Below, in pieces: positions 9,000 to 17,178 of a stretch of 64,000 nt of DNA. Source of the DNA: Allomuricauda sp. (GTDB lineage Bacteria > Bacteroidota > Bacteroidia > Flavobacteriales > Flavobacteriaceae); assembly GCF_002699205.1 (NCBI RefSeq), contig NZ_PABT01000023.1, positions 109,753 to 173,752 on the forward strand, in the 5' to 3' direction. The notes under the pieces are model-generated. The model did not search any database. It saw only the letters and a program-made list of their open reading frames with translations, and had not been told where the DNA came from. Each line of letters opens with the position of its first letter. Within the stretch, counting starts at the first letter, position 1. The position numbers and the translations under genes are program-made.

Positions 9000-10106
9000 T
9001 TATTGTTGTATTCCCACGATTTCCACGTCAAAAACCAAAGTGGAACCACCTGGTATCGGTCCATAATCGTTGTCTCCATATCCTAAATGTGGTGGGATGA
9101 ACAGGCGAAGTTTATCACCGACTTTCATGGTCAACAGTCCCTCGCGGAAACCTGCCGCCAATTGTGCGTCGGGACTATAGTCCATTGGAAAAGGTTGATA
9201 ACCGCCCTGATCTCTTCTCGCTGCGTTCAATTGGTTGAATTTTTCGGCAACCTCTTCAATGTTACTGTCAAATAAGTCACCGTTGAACAACCAACCGGCG
9301 TAGTTAACCAGTACTTTTTGCCCTATTTTGGGCTTTTCTCCGTCACCCTCTTCCAAGGTTAAAATACGTAGACCGCTCGATGTTTCTTCGGCCTCATTGA
9401 TCTGTTCGGTAAACTGGGCAGCCAGATCTTCCTTCATTTTTTTGAATGCTTCCTCAGCTTCTTTGGCCTCTTCAAAGTAGTCGCTCATGATTTGAACAGC
9501 GTCAAACTGGCGTGCTTCTTTGCCATTGCGTACTATTTCCACATGGTTCATCACGACATTGGTGATAGGCTTGTCTCCAGGACCTGTCTCAACATTCGCA
9601 ATGGAGTCAACAACATCCAATCCCGTAACCACCTCACCAAAAACGGTGTGCTTACCGTCCAACCAAGGCGTTGCTTTGTGTGTGATAAAAAATTGGCTAC
9701 TGTTGGTCTTCGGCCCTCTGTTGGCCATGGAAAGGATTCCTTTTTTGGAGTGTCTCAAAGAATCGTTGAACTCGTCTTTGAAAGTATATCCAATATTTCC
9801 GCTTCCAGTGCCGGTGGGATCACCTCCTTGGATCATAAAATCTTTGATGACCCTGTGGAAAATTACTCCGTCGTAGAACTTTTTGTCCTTGTACTCATCA
9901 TTTACAAATGGGTTTTTCCCTTCGGCCAAGGATACAAAGTTGGCCACCGTAACCGGGGTTTTCTTGTATTCCAATTGGATGATGATATCTCCCTTGGTGG
10001 TTTGGATGTCGGCAAAGATACCGTCCCCCAAATCGGCATATTTGCTTGACTTGCAACCTATGATTACCAAGAGGAATAATGGTATGATGTAAAATAATTT
10101 CTTCAT
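9000..10106 (-). CDS. Lipoprotein peptidyl-prolyl isomerase: cyclophilin-FKBP fusion
   Basis: 368 residues with a lipoprotein signal (MKKLFYIIPLFLLVIIGC, lipobox at Cys18). Residues about 30-195 form a cyclophilin domain (IFHRVIKDFMIQGGDPTGTG, SQFFITHKATPWLDGKHTVFG). After an acidic helical linker (about 200-245, rich in E/A/K) comes an FKBP domain (VLVNYAGWLFNGDLFDSN, FREGLLTMKVGDKLRLFIPP, GYGDNDYGPIPGGSTLVF). Both classes speed cis-trans isomerisation of X-Pro bonds, so this should be an envelope folding factor. It is the third gene of DHH phosphoesterase, gldI, this gene (11 bp after gldI). Its position beside gldI suggests service to gliding or type IX secretion proteins; that is inference. 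Confidence 0.92.
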   Translation of the reverse strand: MKKLFYIIPLFLLVIIGCKSSKYADLGDGIFADIQTTKGDIIIQLEYKKTPVTVANFVSLAEGKNPFVNDEYKDKKFYDGVIFHRVIKDFMIQGGDPTGTGSGNIGYTFKDEFNDSLRHSKKGILSMANRGPKTNSSQFFITHKATPWLDGKHTVFGEVVTGLDVVDSIANVETGPGDKPITNVVMNHVEIVRNGKEARQFDAVQIMSDYFEEAKEAEEAFKKMKEDLAAQFTEQINEAEETSSGLRILTLEEGDGEKPKIGQKVLVNYAGWLFNGDLFDSNIEEVAEKFNQLNAARRDQGGYQPFPMDYSPDAQLAAGFREGLLTMKVGDKLRLFIPPHLGYGDNDYGPIPGGSTLVFDVEIVGIQQ

Positions 10107-10117
10107 TGTTTATGGAT

Positions 10118-10666
10118 TTAGTTTAAACTGTCGTTATCTATTATGATGGTATGTAACTCTACGGATGATTTTAGCGGTGTTTTGGGGCCGATCGCCTTGT
10201 TGTCACCTTGATAGCCATAGGCCAAGGGGGATGGAAACAAAAAAGTGGCCTTCTCATTGATTTTTAAAAGTTTTACGGCATTTTGAAGCCCGGGAAACAA
10301 TTGTTGTTTGTCTATTACATGTGATGTTGGGCCAATTTCTTCCGAGGTATATATAGTGTCGTTGTCCAAGCTCATCAAATTGTAGGAAAACAGGATTTGA
10401 TCTCCCGTTTTTGGCAGGTACGTAGCGGTATCGTTCTTGGTCTCATAGTAATACCAAAACCCATTTGGGCTCGATAGGTATTCGTGGACCGTGTCCTTGG
10501 CCATGATTTCCTGTATGGCTTTTTCCTCAGCTGCCAACAATTTTTTGGTACGCTCAATGGACTCCTTGTAAAAACTGCCAGATTTTATCTCTACGGGCCT
10601 TCTGGGTTCCGGCCCGCCACAGCTCATAAAGAGTACGCCCAATAGTACAGCTAGAAAAAATCTCAT
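10118..10666 (-). CDS. gldI: Gliding motility-associated FKBP-type isomerase lipoprotein GldI
   Basis: 182 residues: lipoprotein signal MRFFLAVLLGVLFMSC (lipobox, Cys at 16), a helical linker of about 40 residues, and an FKBP-type domain (GDQILFSYNLMSLDNDTIYTS, FPGLQNAVKLLKINEKATFLFPS, AYGYQGDN). Size, lipobox and location immediately after a DHH phosphoesterase match GldI of Flavobacterium johnsoniae, a lipoprotein needed for gliding motility. Its start overlaps the DHH gene stop by 4 bp, so translation is probably coupled. The aromatic catalytic pocket is only partly conserved, so chaperone function may matter more than catalysis; that last point is inference. Confidence 0.88.
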   Translation of the reverse strand: MRFFLAVLLGVLFMSCGGPEPRRPVEIKSGSFYKESIERTKKLLAAEEKAIQEIMAKDTVHEYLSSPNGFWYYYETKNDTATYLPKTGDQILFSYNLMSLDNDTIYTSEEIGPTSHVIDKQQLFPGLQNAVKLLKINEKATFLFPSPLAYGYQGDNKAIGPKTPLKSSVELHTIIIDNDSLN

Positions 10667-11679
10667 GGATTCAATTTATTTTTATAGGTTTTCAAAATTT
10701 CAATGAAATAGGAAATGGTATTCTCCATGCTCATTTCGCTTCTGCCACCAGCGGCATTGGTATGTCCTCCACCATTGAAATGTTCCCTTGCAAATTCGTT
10801 GACGGAAAAATCACCAACGGAGCGAAGTGAAATTTTAATGATGCCTTCTTCCCGGTTTTCAATAAAAATGAGCGCAAAAATAATACCTTCCAAAGTTAGC
10901 CCATAATTCACAAAACCTTCAGTATCTCCTTTTTTATAGTCGTACCGGTCCAGCTCATCTTGGGTGAGGGTGATGTAGGCCGTTCTGTACTCGGGTAGGA
11001 TCACCATATTGCTCAAGGCAACGCCCAACAAATGTAAACGGGAAGGGGAATTGGTGTCAAACACTTTCCTGTGGATTTCCATATTGTCGGCTCCCTTATC
11101 AATGAGTTCGGCCACCACGCGATGTGTTTTGCTAGAGGTTGAACGATATTTGAAAGAACCCGTATCCGTCATGATGCCCGTGTACAAATTCGTGGCTATT
11201 TCGGCATTGATAGAAGCCGTTTCATCCAAAAAATCAATAAAATTGTACACCATCTCACAAGTGGAGCTCATGGTGACATCAGAATAGGTCACCTTCGCAT
11301 AATCACTTGGTTGCTGATGGTGGTCTATCATTATAAAATCAGCTTTGGTCTCTTGTAGAACACTTTCCATTTGGCCGACACGGGACAAATCGTTAAAGTC
11401 AAGAGTGAAAATCACGGTAGCTTCTTCTATAAGGGCTTTGGCCTTGGAGTTTTCCCTCTCAAAATTTATAACCGTATCGTTGCCGGGCATCCATTTTAGG
11501 AATTTCGGGTAGTCGTTGGGTGCTATTACGTGGACTGTATGCCCTTTTCCCTTTAAGAATCCATGGAGTGCCAAACAGGAGCCCATGGCATCCCCATCAG
11601 GATTTCTATGGGGTATGATCGCTATCTTTTGGGGTTGGGAAAGAATCGATTTTACTGTAGTGATATCCACTGAATTCAT
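10663..11679 (-). CDS. DHH/DHHA1 family phosphoesterase (NrnA-like)
   Basis: 338 residues. Motifs seen: IPHRNPDGDAMGS near residues 22-34, TLDFNDLSR, the DHH signature MIDHHQQ, and C-terminal DHHA1 motif FNGGGHTNAAGG. These are the features of bifunctional oligoribonuclease/PAP phosphatases (NrnA), which degrade nanoRNA or linear cyclic-dinucleotide products and dephosphorylate 3'-phosphoadenosine phosphate. Cytoplasmic, no signal. First gene of the gldI/PPIase operon, divergent from the PhoD-like phosphatase gene. NrnA-type versus GdpP-type substrate choice cannot be settled from sequence alone. Confidence 0.9.
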   Translation of the reverse strand: MNSVDITTVKSILSQPQKIAIIPHRNPDGDAMGSCLALHGFLKGKGHTVHVIAPNDYPKFLKWMPGNDTVINFERENSKAKALIEEATVIFTLDFNDLSRVGQMESVLQETKADFIMIDHHQQPSDYAKVTYSDVTMSSTCEMVYNFIDFLDETASINAEIATNLYTGIMTDTGSFKYRSTSSKTHRVVAELIDKGADNMEIHRKVFDTNSPSRLHLLGVALSNMVILPEYRTAYITLTQDELDRYDYKKGDTEGFVNYGLTLEGIIFALIFIENREEGIIKISLRSVGDFSVNEFAREHFNGGGHTNAAGGRSEMSMENTISYFIEILKTYKNKLNP

Positions 11680-11727
11680 GCGGCCAAATATACAATAATA
11701 TAATATAGCCGTGATTTGGTTTATTCG

Positions 11728-11735
11728 TATTTTTG
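11728..11735 (+). promoter_or_regulatory. Bacteroidota -7 box (TAnnTTTG) for the PhoD-like gene
   Basis: TATTTTTG matches the primary sigma -7 consensus of Bacteroidota and lies 19 bp before the ATG at 11754. No convincing -33 TTG was found at the usual distance, so this is a partial match. Confidence 0.45.
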
Positions 11736-11753
11736 ATTCCGTAAATACACATT

Positions 11754-12788
11754 ATGAAAAAATACTACACTTTTCTTGTTGCCTTGGTACTGTTTTCGGC
11801 CTGTAAGAAGAAAGCGGAAAAAACGGTTGAAATCGAGGCCGAACCGACACCAGATTTTATAGTGGCCTTTGGGTCGTGCAATATGGCGCAAGAGCCCAAT
11901 CCTTTTTGGGACGATATTTTAGCGGAAAACCCAAATGTATGGATTTGGGGAGGGGATATTGTTTATGCTGATACGGATGATGTTGATCGATTGAGATCGA
12001 TCTATGCCATGCAGGACACTGTCGCCGGATACAACAAATTAAAACAGGAGGTGCCGATAATAGGAACTTGGGACGATCACGATTTTGGTTTGAACGATGG
12101 AGGGTCGGATTTTTCTATAAAGAAAGAGAGCCAACAAGTGTTTTTGGATTTTATGGACGTTCCCGCAGATAGTGAACGAAGAAAACAAGAGGGGGTTTAT
12201 GCATCACACGAATATGAAGTCCCAAATGGCAAAGTGAAAGTTATTGTTTTGGATACGCGCTACTTTAGAAGTGAGCTGGTCAAGGATGAGGAATCCGAAA
12301 AACGTTATAAGCCAACCACCGACCCCGAGGCCACCATGCTTGGTGAAGCACAATGGCAATGGTTGGAGAAGGAGCTCAACGGGTCCGATGCCGATTTTAA
12401 CTTGATCATGTCCAGTATTCAAGTGCTTTCGGGTGAGCATGGTTTTGAGACTTGGGGCAATTTTCCTTTGGAAGTGGAAAAGTTGGAAAATATAATTGTC
12501 CAGTCGGGGGCAAAAGGCGTGATCATTTTATCGGGGGATAGACATATTTCAGAGTTCTCCAGAGCCGATATAGATGGTCTTTCTTATCCTTTGGTGGATT
12601 TTACCAGCAGTGGACTAACCCATTCCTATTTTAGTTTTAGCGGTGAACCCAACAAATATCGTGTCGGGGAAGTGGTATCCGATAAGAGTTATGGTATCAT
12701 CAACCTAAACTTTGAGGATAGGGAGGCGGAATTTAGGATCATGGGAGATAATGGGGTTGTACTGCAAGAGTTAAAACAAACCTATTGA
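11754..12788 (+). CDS. PhoD-like alkaline phosphatase family lipoprotein
   Basis: 344 residues with lipoprotein signal MKKYYTFLVALVLFSAC (Cys at 17). Metallophosphoesterase motifs occur in order: FGSCNMAQEP, WGGDIVYAD, TWDDHDFGLNDGG, MSSIQVLSG and LSGDRHISEFSR. This order is that of PhoD-like phosphatases/phosphodiesterases. It should be an outer-membrane-anchored enzyme releasing phosphate from organic esters; a phospholipase D-like activity is also reported in the family. Transcribed alone from a promoter divergent to the DHH-gldI operon; the next gene ndk has its own promoter. No Pho-box was searched for. Confidence 0.85.
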   Translation: MKKYYTFLVALVLFSACKKKAEKTVEIEAEPTPDFIVAFGSCNMAQEPNPFWDDILAENPNVWIWGGDIVYADTDDVDRLRSIYAMQDTVAGYNKLKQEVPIIGTWDDHDFGLNDGGSDFSIKKESQQVFLDFMDVPADSERRKQEGVYASHEYEVPNGKVKVIVLDTRYFRSELVKDEESEKRYKPTTDPEATMLGEAQWQWLEKELNGSDADFNLIMSSIQVLSGEHGFETWGNFPLEVEKLENIIVQSGAKGVIILSGDRHISEFSRADIDGLSYPLVDFTSSGLTHSYFSFSGEPNKYRVGEVVSDKSYGIINLNFEDREAEFRIMGDNGVVLQELKQTY

Positions 12789-12791
12789 GCC

Positions 12792-12821
12792 TTGTCCCTT
12801 GGGCGAAAAAGCTTAAGTTTG
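12792..12821 (+). promoter_or_regulatory. Bacteroidota-type promoter of ndk
   Basis: A -33 TTG at 12792-12794 and a -7 TAAGTTTG at 12814-12821 are separated by 19 bp, the spacing expected for the Bacteroidota housekeeping sigma. The start codon follows 16 bp later, giving a very short leader. Confidence 0.65.
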
Positions 12822-12837
12822 CGCAAAATTTAAAAAA

Positions 12838-13257
12838 ATGACTGGAAATAGAACCTTTACCATGATCAAGCCCGATGCCGTTGAAAACGGATACATTGGT
12901 GCGATTCTGGATAAAATAACGGCTGCTGGGTTTAAGATCGTGGCCATGAAATACACGCAGCTCAGCAAAAGAGATGCCGAATTATTCTACGCCATCCACA
13001 AAGATCGTCCATTTTTTGGAGAGTTGGTGGAGTTTATGACAAGAGGCCCCATTGTTGCGGCCATATTGGAAAAGGACAATGCTGTGGATGATTTCCGCGC
13101 GTTGATCGGAGCCACCAACCCGGAAGAAGCTGCGGAAGGTACCATTAGAAAACTATACGCTGCCAGTATTGGTGAAAATGCAATACATGGTTCCGATAGT
13201 GATGAAAATGCAGCTATTGAAGGTGCTTTTCACTTTTCAGGAAGGGAAGTGTACTGA
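12838..13257 (+). CDS. ndk: Nucleoside-diphosphate kinase
   Basis: 139 residues, the usual family length. The N-terminus [18 protein letters not shown] and the active-site signature [12 protein letters not shown] with the phosphoryl-accepting His at 117 are intact. The enzyme passes the gamma phosphate of ATP to other nucleoside diphosphates through a phosphohistidine, balancing NTP/dNTP pools in the cytoplasm. Monocistronic: it has its own promoter and is followed 25 bp later by a strong hairpin terminator. Confidence 0.98.
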   Translation: MTGNRTFTMIKPDAVENGYIGAILDKITAAGFKIVAMKYTQLSKRDAELFYAIHKDRPFFGELVEFMTRGPIVAAILEKDNAVDDFRALIGATNPEEAAEGTIRKLYAASIGENAIHGSDSDENAAIEGAFHFSGREVY

Positions 13258-13282
13258 TCGTGATATAGGATATTTTAACTGG

Positions 13283-13307
13283 AGCCACCCTTGGGTGGCT
13301 TTTTTTT
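13283..13307 (+). terminator. Rho-independent terminator of ndk
   Basis: Perfect 8-bp stem AGCCACCC/GGGTGGCT (13283-13290, 13293-13300) with a TT loop and a run of eight T including the last stem base. Confidence 0.92.
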
Positions 13308-13314
13308 GTTCCTT

Positions 13315-13530
13315 ACTTGTTGCGGGATAACAGCAATGGTTTTACCGATTTGTCATTGCGTGCTCATTGAGTGAAGTCATTGTGCGACACGCAATACCAT
13401 TAGTGGTTGGTGGAAATTATGGAATCAGTTGGATTTCTCGTTGTTTCATTTTGTCGAAATGACCTCCGGATGTGCATTCGTCACTCCCAACGAACGTGGC
13501 AAACCTGTTGTGATAACTTGCCTGGGTGTG
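13315..13530. repeat. Degenerate intergenic repeat relic
   Basis: The non-coding stretch between ndk and the DUF721 gene holds fragments resembling short dispersed repeats of many bacterial genomes: GTCATTGCGTGCTC near 13352, a GATTTCTCG...CGAAATGAC stretch ending near 13463, and CGTCACTCCCAACGAACGTGG near 13480. The fragments can form imperfect hairpins. I call it a decayed MITE/REP-like unit by resemblance only; no second copy exists in this window. Confidence 0.35.
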
Positions 13531-13548
13531 GTTTATCGGCATAGCAAA

Positions 13549-13845
13549 TCATCTCAATACCAATTTCTTCACCAAATCCTTTCCGAGTTCTTCGTTGATC
13601 ATCTTGATGATCTTGGTCTTGCCCAAACTCAATTCTTCTCGAAGTACGGAAGAGGAGAGAGAGATAAAGAGTGTTTCATTCCGTAGTTCAACGGCAGTGG
13701 TATAGTTGTTCACCCCATTGCCCATTAGTTTTTCCCACGCCTCTCTGACATCCACTTTATCTATGCCTTTCTGGAGCTTGTTCTCTTTGATGAATTCGCT
13801 CAAGGCCTCACTTAATGGTATGTGGGAGCTGTGTCTCTTTGCCAT
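13549..13845 (-). CDS. DUF721 (DciA-like) protein
   Basis: 98 residues, small and basic, no signal. The pattern VREAWEKLMG near the N-terminus and SLSSSVLREELSLGKTKIIKMINEELG towards the C-terminus matches the DUF721/DciA family, whose KH-like domain loads the replicative helicase DnaB in many bacteria without DnaC. It overlaps the stop of the lipocalin-like gene by 1 bp, downstream of recF, so replication and repair functions are clustered. The helicase-loader role is transferred from DciA of other phyla and is not proven for Bacteroidota. Confidence 0.78.
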   Translation of the reverse strand: MAKRHSSHIPLSEALSEFIKENKLQKGIDKVDVREAWEKLMGNGVNNYTTAVELRNETLFISLSSSVLREELSLGKTKIIKMINEELGKDLVKKLVLR

Positions 13846-14273
13846 TACTGTGGAATTTTGATGGGTTCAAAACGTTTGTACCTGTAGGTGATGCCCTCTT
13901 GGTTGGTTACCGAAAAAGTCAAGGAATCCAATTGTACCAGTTTTTCTTCCCATTCACTCAGTTCCGTTGAATAGCGTAGAATAATGGTTTCGTTGCCATT
14001 GGATTTTGATATGGTAAACCCTTCCATATCTTTTGAGGTATCGTAAGTACCATCAAATTTAGGTTTCATTTTTTTTCTATATCCCTTCCTGTCTTTCAAT
14101 TGAATAAAATCGATGTTCGGGTTTATGCCATATTCCTTTATGGAACCATCAGGGAATTCCACTTCGGCAATTTCCCAGTATCCGTTCAAATAATGTAAGT
14201 TATCTTCATTTATGGCCTGGTCATTGCATCCCAGCAACATTAAAACCAATAAAAAGGAAAGAATTCGTCTCAT
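13845..14273 (-). CDS. Lipocalin-like small lipoprotein, function unknown
   Basis: 142 residues with lipoprotein signal MRRILSFLLVLMLLGC (Cys at 16). The body NGYWEIAEVEFPDG, later DGTYDTSKDMEGFTI and KLVQLDSLTFSV, has the alternating beta pattern and the G-x-W start of lipocalin-like domains in Bacteroidota. It is sandwiched between recF (4 bp upstream) and the DUF721 gene (1-bp overlap), so it shares their transcript although it must act in the envelope. No ligand can be proposed. Confidence 0.7.
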   Translation of the reverse strand: MRRILSFLLVLMLLGCNDQAINEDNLHYLNGYWEIAEVEFPDGSIKEYGINPNIDFIQLKDRKGYRKKMKPKFDGTYDTSKDMEGFTISKSNGNETIILRYSTELSEWEEKLVQLDSLTFSVTNQEGITYRYKRFEPIKIPQ

Positions 14274-14277
14274 GGTG

Positions 14278-15357
14278 CTACAAGTTAAATATTTTATAGC
14301 TCTGATGGATGTTTTTTACAACATCTTCGGTTCTGTCAGCATGGGTGTCACTAATAAAAATTTGACCAAAATTATCATCTTTGACCAAGCCAACGATATG
14401 GGAAACCCGATTTTCGTCCAGTTTGTCGAAAATATCATCCAACAATAAAATGGGGGTGGTGTCGGCCAATTCTTTAATAAAATGAAATTGTGCCAATTTC
14501 AGGGCTATCAAGAAGGATTTTTGTTGGCCTTGGCTTCCAAATTTTTTGATGGGATGCCCGGCTATCGTAAAGCTTAGGTCATCTTTATGTATGCCAACAG
14601 AGGTGTATTGCAATGCACGGTCCTTTTCAATATTCCGTGCCAAAAGGTTTGAAAGCGTATCATCGCCAAGTTGGCTCTCATAGGAAAGGTCTATCTGTTC
14701 ATTCTTCTCGGAAATATTTTGATATTGTTCTTTGAAAATGGGTAAAAATGCCTCAATGAACTCAACCCTTTTTTGATGGATGGCCGTTCCCAAACCGTTC
14801 ATTTGCTCATTGTAAATATCCAAAGTATCGGGGTCAAAAGTATGGTTGGCCGCAAAATATTTGAGCAGGGAATTTCGCTGGGACACCACTTTGTTGTATT
14901 TGATGAGGTTTTGCAGATATACCTTGTCGGATTGCGAAATGACACCATCAATGAATTTCCTTCGGGTCTCGCTTCCTTCCAGGATAAGGTCGCGATCCGA
15001 GGGAGAAATGATCACCAATGGTAAAAAACCAATGTGCTCAGAAAATTTTTCGTAGGGTTTTCCATTGCGTTTTATCACCTTTTTGGTCCCTTTTTTGAAG
15101 GAGCAAAGTATTTTTTCCGTTCGGTTGTGCTTCTCAAATTCACCCTCGACGACAAAAAAATCGGTGCCGTGCTTTATGTTCTGCGTGGAAACCGGATTAA
15201 AGTAGCTTTTGCCAAAGCACAAAAGGTAAATAGCATCCAAAACATTGGTCTTTCCAACTCCATTGTCACCCACCAAACAGTTGATCACAGGGTCAAAATC
15301 CAGTGTCTTGGAGTCGAAATTCTTGTAATTGACTAAAGATAAATGTCTTAAAAACAT
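14278..15357 (-). CDS. recF: DNA replication/repair protein RecF
   Basis: 359 residues, typical length. The Walker A motif GDNGVGKTN is at residues 30-38, preceded by [10 protein letters not shown]. Also present are the RecF signature [27 protein letters not shown], the ABC signature region [20 protein letters not shown], and Walker [14 protein letters not shown]. RecF loads RecA at gapped DNA with RecO and RecR. First gene of a three-gene unit with the lipocalin-like gene and the DUF721 gene, and divergent from the TPR protein. dnaA and dnaN are not adjacent, unlike in many other phyla. Confidence 0.97.
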   Translation of the reverse strand: MFLRHLSLVNYKNFDSKTLDFDPVINCLVGDNGVGKTNVLDAIYLLCFGKSYFNPVSTQNIKHGTDFFVVEGEFEKHNRTEKILCSFKKGTKKVIKRNGKPYEKFSEHIGFLPLVIISPSDRDLILEGSETRRKFIDGVISQSDKVYLQNLIKYNKVVSQRNSLLKYFAANHTFDPDTLDIYNEQMNGLGTAIHQKRVEFIEAFLPIFKEQYQNISEKNEQIDLSYESQLGDDTLSNLLARNIEKDRALQYTSVGIHKDDLSFTIAGHPIKKFGSQGQQKSFLIALKLAQFHFIKELADTTPILLLDDIFDKLDENRVSHIVGLVKDDNFGQIFISDTHADRTEDVVKNIHQSYKIFNL

Positions 15358-15434
15358 AAAATTTGGAGAAACATTTTGGAATTAAAAGATGCTCCCTCGG
15401 AAAAGGGATTCCAAAAATAACGAATAAATTACCT

Positions 15435-15463
15435 TTTGGTTTTGGATAAAAACTTTATTTTTG
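15435..15463 (+). promoter_or_regulatory. Bacteroidota-type promoter of the TPR-ribH unit
   Basis: A TTTG at 15435-15438 and a -7 TATTTTTG at 15456-15463 lie 17 bp apart, followed 20 bp later by the start codon at 15484. Spacing is slightly shorter than the best consensus. Confidence 0.55.
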
Positions 15464-15483
15464 CGCGACCAATTAAATGACGG

Positions 15484-16245
15484 ATGGCAACATACAAGAA
15501 GAGAGGCTTTAAGCCAAAAAATAAGGAAGAGGAAGCTCAGATAGAAGAACACGACAGCACAACTGCTGAAGTTTTCAATACTTTGGACGAAAGTGCTTCC
15601 AAAACCGAAGCGTGGGTTCAAAAGAACCAGAACTATATTTTGGGCGTTATCGGTGTAATTGCCGTGGGTGTTTTGGCCTATTTGGGCTATCACCAATTTA
15701 TCCAAAACCCGAAAGAAGCTTCTGCAGCAAATGAACTTTTTTATCCACAACAATATTTTGACCAAGCTTTGGCAAGTGAATCAGAGAGGGATTCCTTGTT
15801 TACATTGGCATTGAACGGAGCTCAGGGAAAATATGGGTTCTTGGATATAATTGAGGAATACAACGGGACCAAAGCAGCCAATTTGGCCAAGTATTCTGCG
15901 GGTATGACCTATTTGAACCTGAAGCAGTACGATCAGGCCATTTCATATTTGGAGGACTTTTCGTCCGATGACGACATTATGGGGGCGATGGCCAAAGGTG
16001 GAATTGGAGATGCTTTTTCCCAATTGAACCAGCCTGAGGACGCATTGGATTACTACGAAAAAGCCATTGCTCATAGTGATAATGAGTTTACCGCACCGCG
16101 ATTTATGTACAAAGCGGGTGTAGTTGCCTTGGATTTGGGAGAGAAAAGCAAAGCCAGGGAATACTTTGAGCGAATCAAGGAAGAGTACCCAGATTCGCAA
16201 GAAGCCAATGGTATTGATGCCCTTATCGGATTGGCGCAAAACTAA
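15484..16245 (+). CDS. Membrane-anchored tetratricopeptide repeat protein
   Basis: 253 residues. A charged N-terminal tail (about 1-48) is followed by one transmembrane helix (NYILGVIGVIAVGVLAYLGY, residues 50-69). Then come TPR units, for example AKYSAGMTYLNLKQYDQAIS, AKGGIGDAFSQLNQPEDALD and KAGVVALDLGEKSKAREYFE. The topology (short inside tail, one helix, TPR outside) resembles YfgM-type ancillary SecYEG subunits. It may therefore assist secretion or envelope complex assembly; this is inference. Only 3 bp separate it from ribH, so they are co-transcribed. Confidence 0.85.
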   Translation: MATYKKRGFKPKNKEEEAQIEEHDSTTAEVFNTLDESASKTEAWVQKNQNYILGVIGVIAVGVLAYLGYHQFIQNPKEASAANELFYPQQYFDQALASESERDSLFTLALNGAQGKYGFLDIIEEYNGTKAANLAKYSAGMTYLNLKQYDQAISYLEDFSSDDDIMGAMAKGGIGDAFSQLNQPEDALDYYEKAIAHSDNEFTAPRFMYKAGVVALDLGEKSKAREYFERIKEEYPDSQEANGIDALIGLAQN

Positions 16246-16248
16246 AAC

Positions 16249-16731
16249 ATGGCCACAGAGAACAAAAATTTATCCGTTTACGATAAAAGTAAAATCCCAA
16301 ACGCGAAGGATCTTCGGTTTGGGATTGTTGTTTCTGAATGGAACAATGAAATTACCGAAGCACTTTATCAAGGTGCCAAGGAAGCGCTTATGGATTGTGG
16401 TGCGCTTCCAGAAAATATCATCCGTTGGAACGTGCCTGGAAGTTTTGAATTGACTTTCGGCTCCAAAAAAATGATCAAAACGGAAAAAGTCGATGCCGTC
16501 ATTGCCATTGGAAGTGTTATCCGTGGTGAAACCAGTCATTTTGATTTTGTCTGCGGTGCCACCTCACAAGGCATCAAGGATTTGAACATTGCTTATGATG
16601 TCCCTGTTATTTTTTGTGTGCTCACCGACGATAATCTTCAACAGGCGAAAGATAGAAGTGGAGGCAAGCATGGCAATAAGGGGACCGAAGCCGCTATAGC
16701 TGCCATTCAAATGGCAATGTTGGGTAAGTAA
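16249..16731 (+). CDS. ribH: 6,7-dimethyl-8-ribityllumazine synthase
   Basis: 160 residues. Conserved stretches are FGIVVSEWNNEITEAL, RWNVPGSFELTFG, AIGSVIRGETSHFDFVCGAT with the catalytic His, and PVIFCVLTDDNLQQA. The enzyme condenses 5-amino-6-ribitylaminouracil with 3,4-dihydroxy-2-butanone 4-phosphate in the penultimate step of riboflavin synthesis, usually as an icosahedral 60-mer or smaller pentamer assembly. No other rib gene is near. Second gene after the TPR protein. Confidence 0.97.
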   Translation: MATENKNLSVYDKSKIPNAKDLRFGIVVSEWNNEITEALYQGAKEALMDCGALPENIIRWNVPGSFELTFGSKKMIKTEKVDAVIAIGSVIRGETSHFDFVCGATSQGIKDLNIAYDVPVIFCVLTDDNLQQAKDRSGGKHGNKGTEAAIAAIQMAMLGK

Positions 16732-16863
16732 AGTTCAAGTAACCGGTCACGGATACAACCCCAAAACCATTATTTGGTTCGAACACCAACTTGGCTCTTT
16801 GCGGTCCAAAAGGTTGTTAACATTTTTTGGCGCAATCGTCCAATCCCTTTTTTCTATTTTGAG

Positions 16864-16871
16864 TACCTTTG
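16864..16871 (+). promoter_or_regulatory. Bacteroidota -7 box ahead of the 94-residue membrane protein
   Basis: TACCTTTG matches TAnnTTTG and lies 22 bp before the ATG at 16894. No -33 TTG at proper spacing was seen. The 160-bp gap before it has no other feature I can support. Confidence 0.45.
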
Positions 16872-16893
16872 AACTTACGGCGATAAGGATACC

Positions 16894-17178
16894 ATGCGAA
16901 ACCCTTTAAAACTTAGAAAAAATAAGAGCTTCGATTACTCCCCTAGATATTACAAGGGAGAGGGTAATCCTTATAAAATTGAACACAAACTGGATAAATT
17001 TAGAAGTACGGCACACTCCACTAGAGGGCTCAAAAATAAATTTACTTCCGCAATGGAAGATTTGCAGACCGAAGGAGATAAGAATTTAAAGCTTCGGTTT
17101 TGGGTGATTGTTGCCATTTTGGTGTTGCTGTTCCTTTTTATCATCGATTTTGATCTATCAATATTCCTAAACCCATAA
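16894..17178 (+). CDS. Small single-helix membrane protein, function unknown
   Basis: 94 residues: a basic, arginine/lysine-rich cytoplasmic part (KLRKNKSFDYSPRYYKGEGN, later EHKLDKFRSTAHSTRGLKNK) and one C-terminal transmembrane helix (FWVIVAILVLLFLFIIDFDL, about 69-88). Relatives in Flavobacteriaceae are, to my knowledge, often labelled riboflavin synthase subunit beta, but nothing here resembles a riboflavin enzyme; that label probably arose from nearness to ribH. The stop overlaps the mutL start by 1 bp, so translation is coupled to mutL. No function is assigned. Confidence 0.8.
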   Translation: MRNPLKLRKNKSFDYSPRYYKGEGNPYKIEHKLDKFRSTAHSTRGLKNKFTSAMEDLQTEGDKNLKLRFWVIVAILVLLFLFIIDFDLSIFLNP

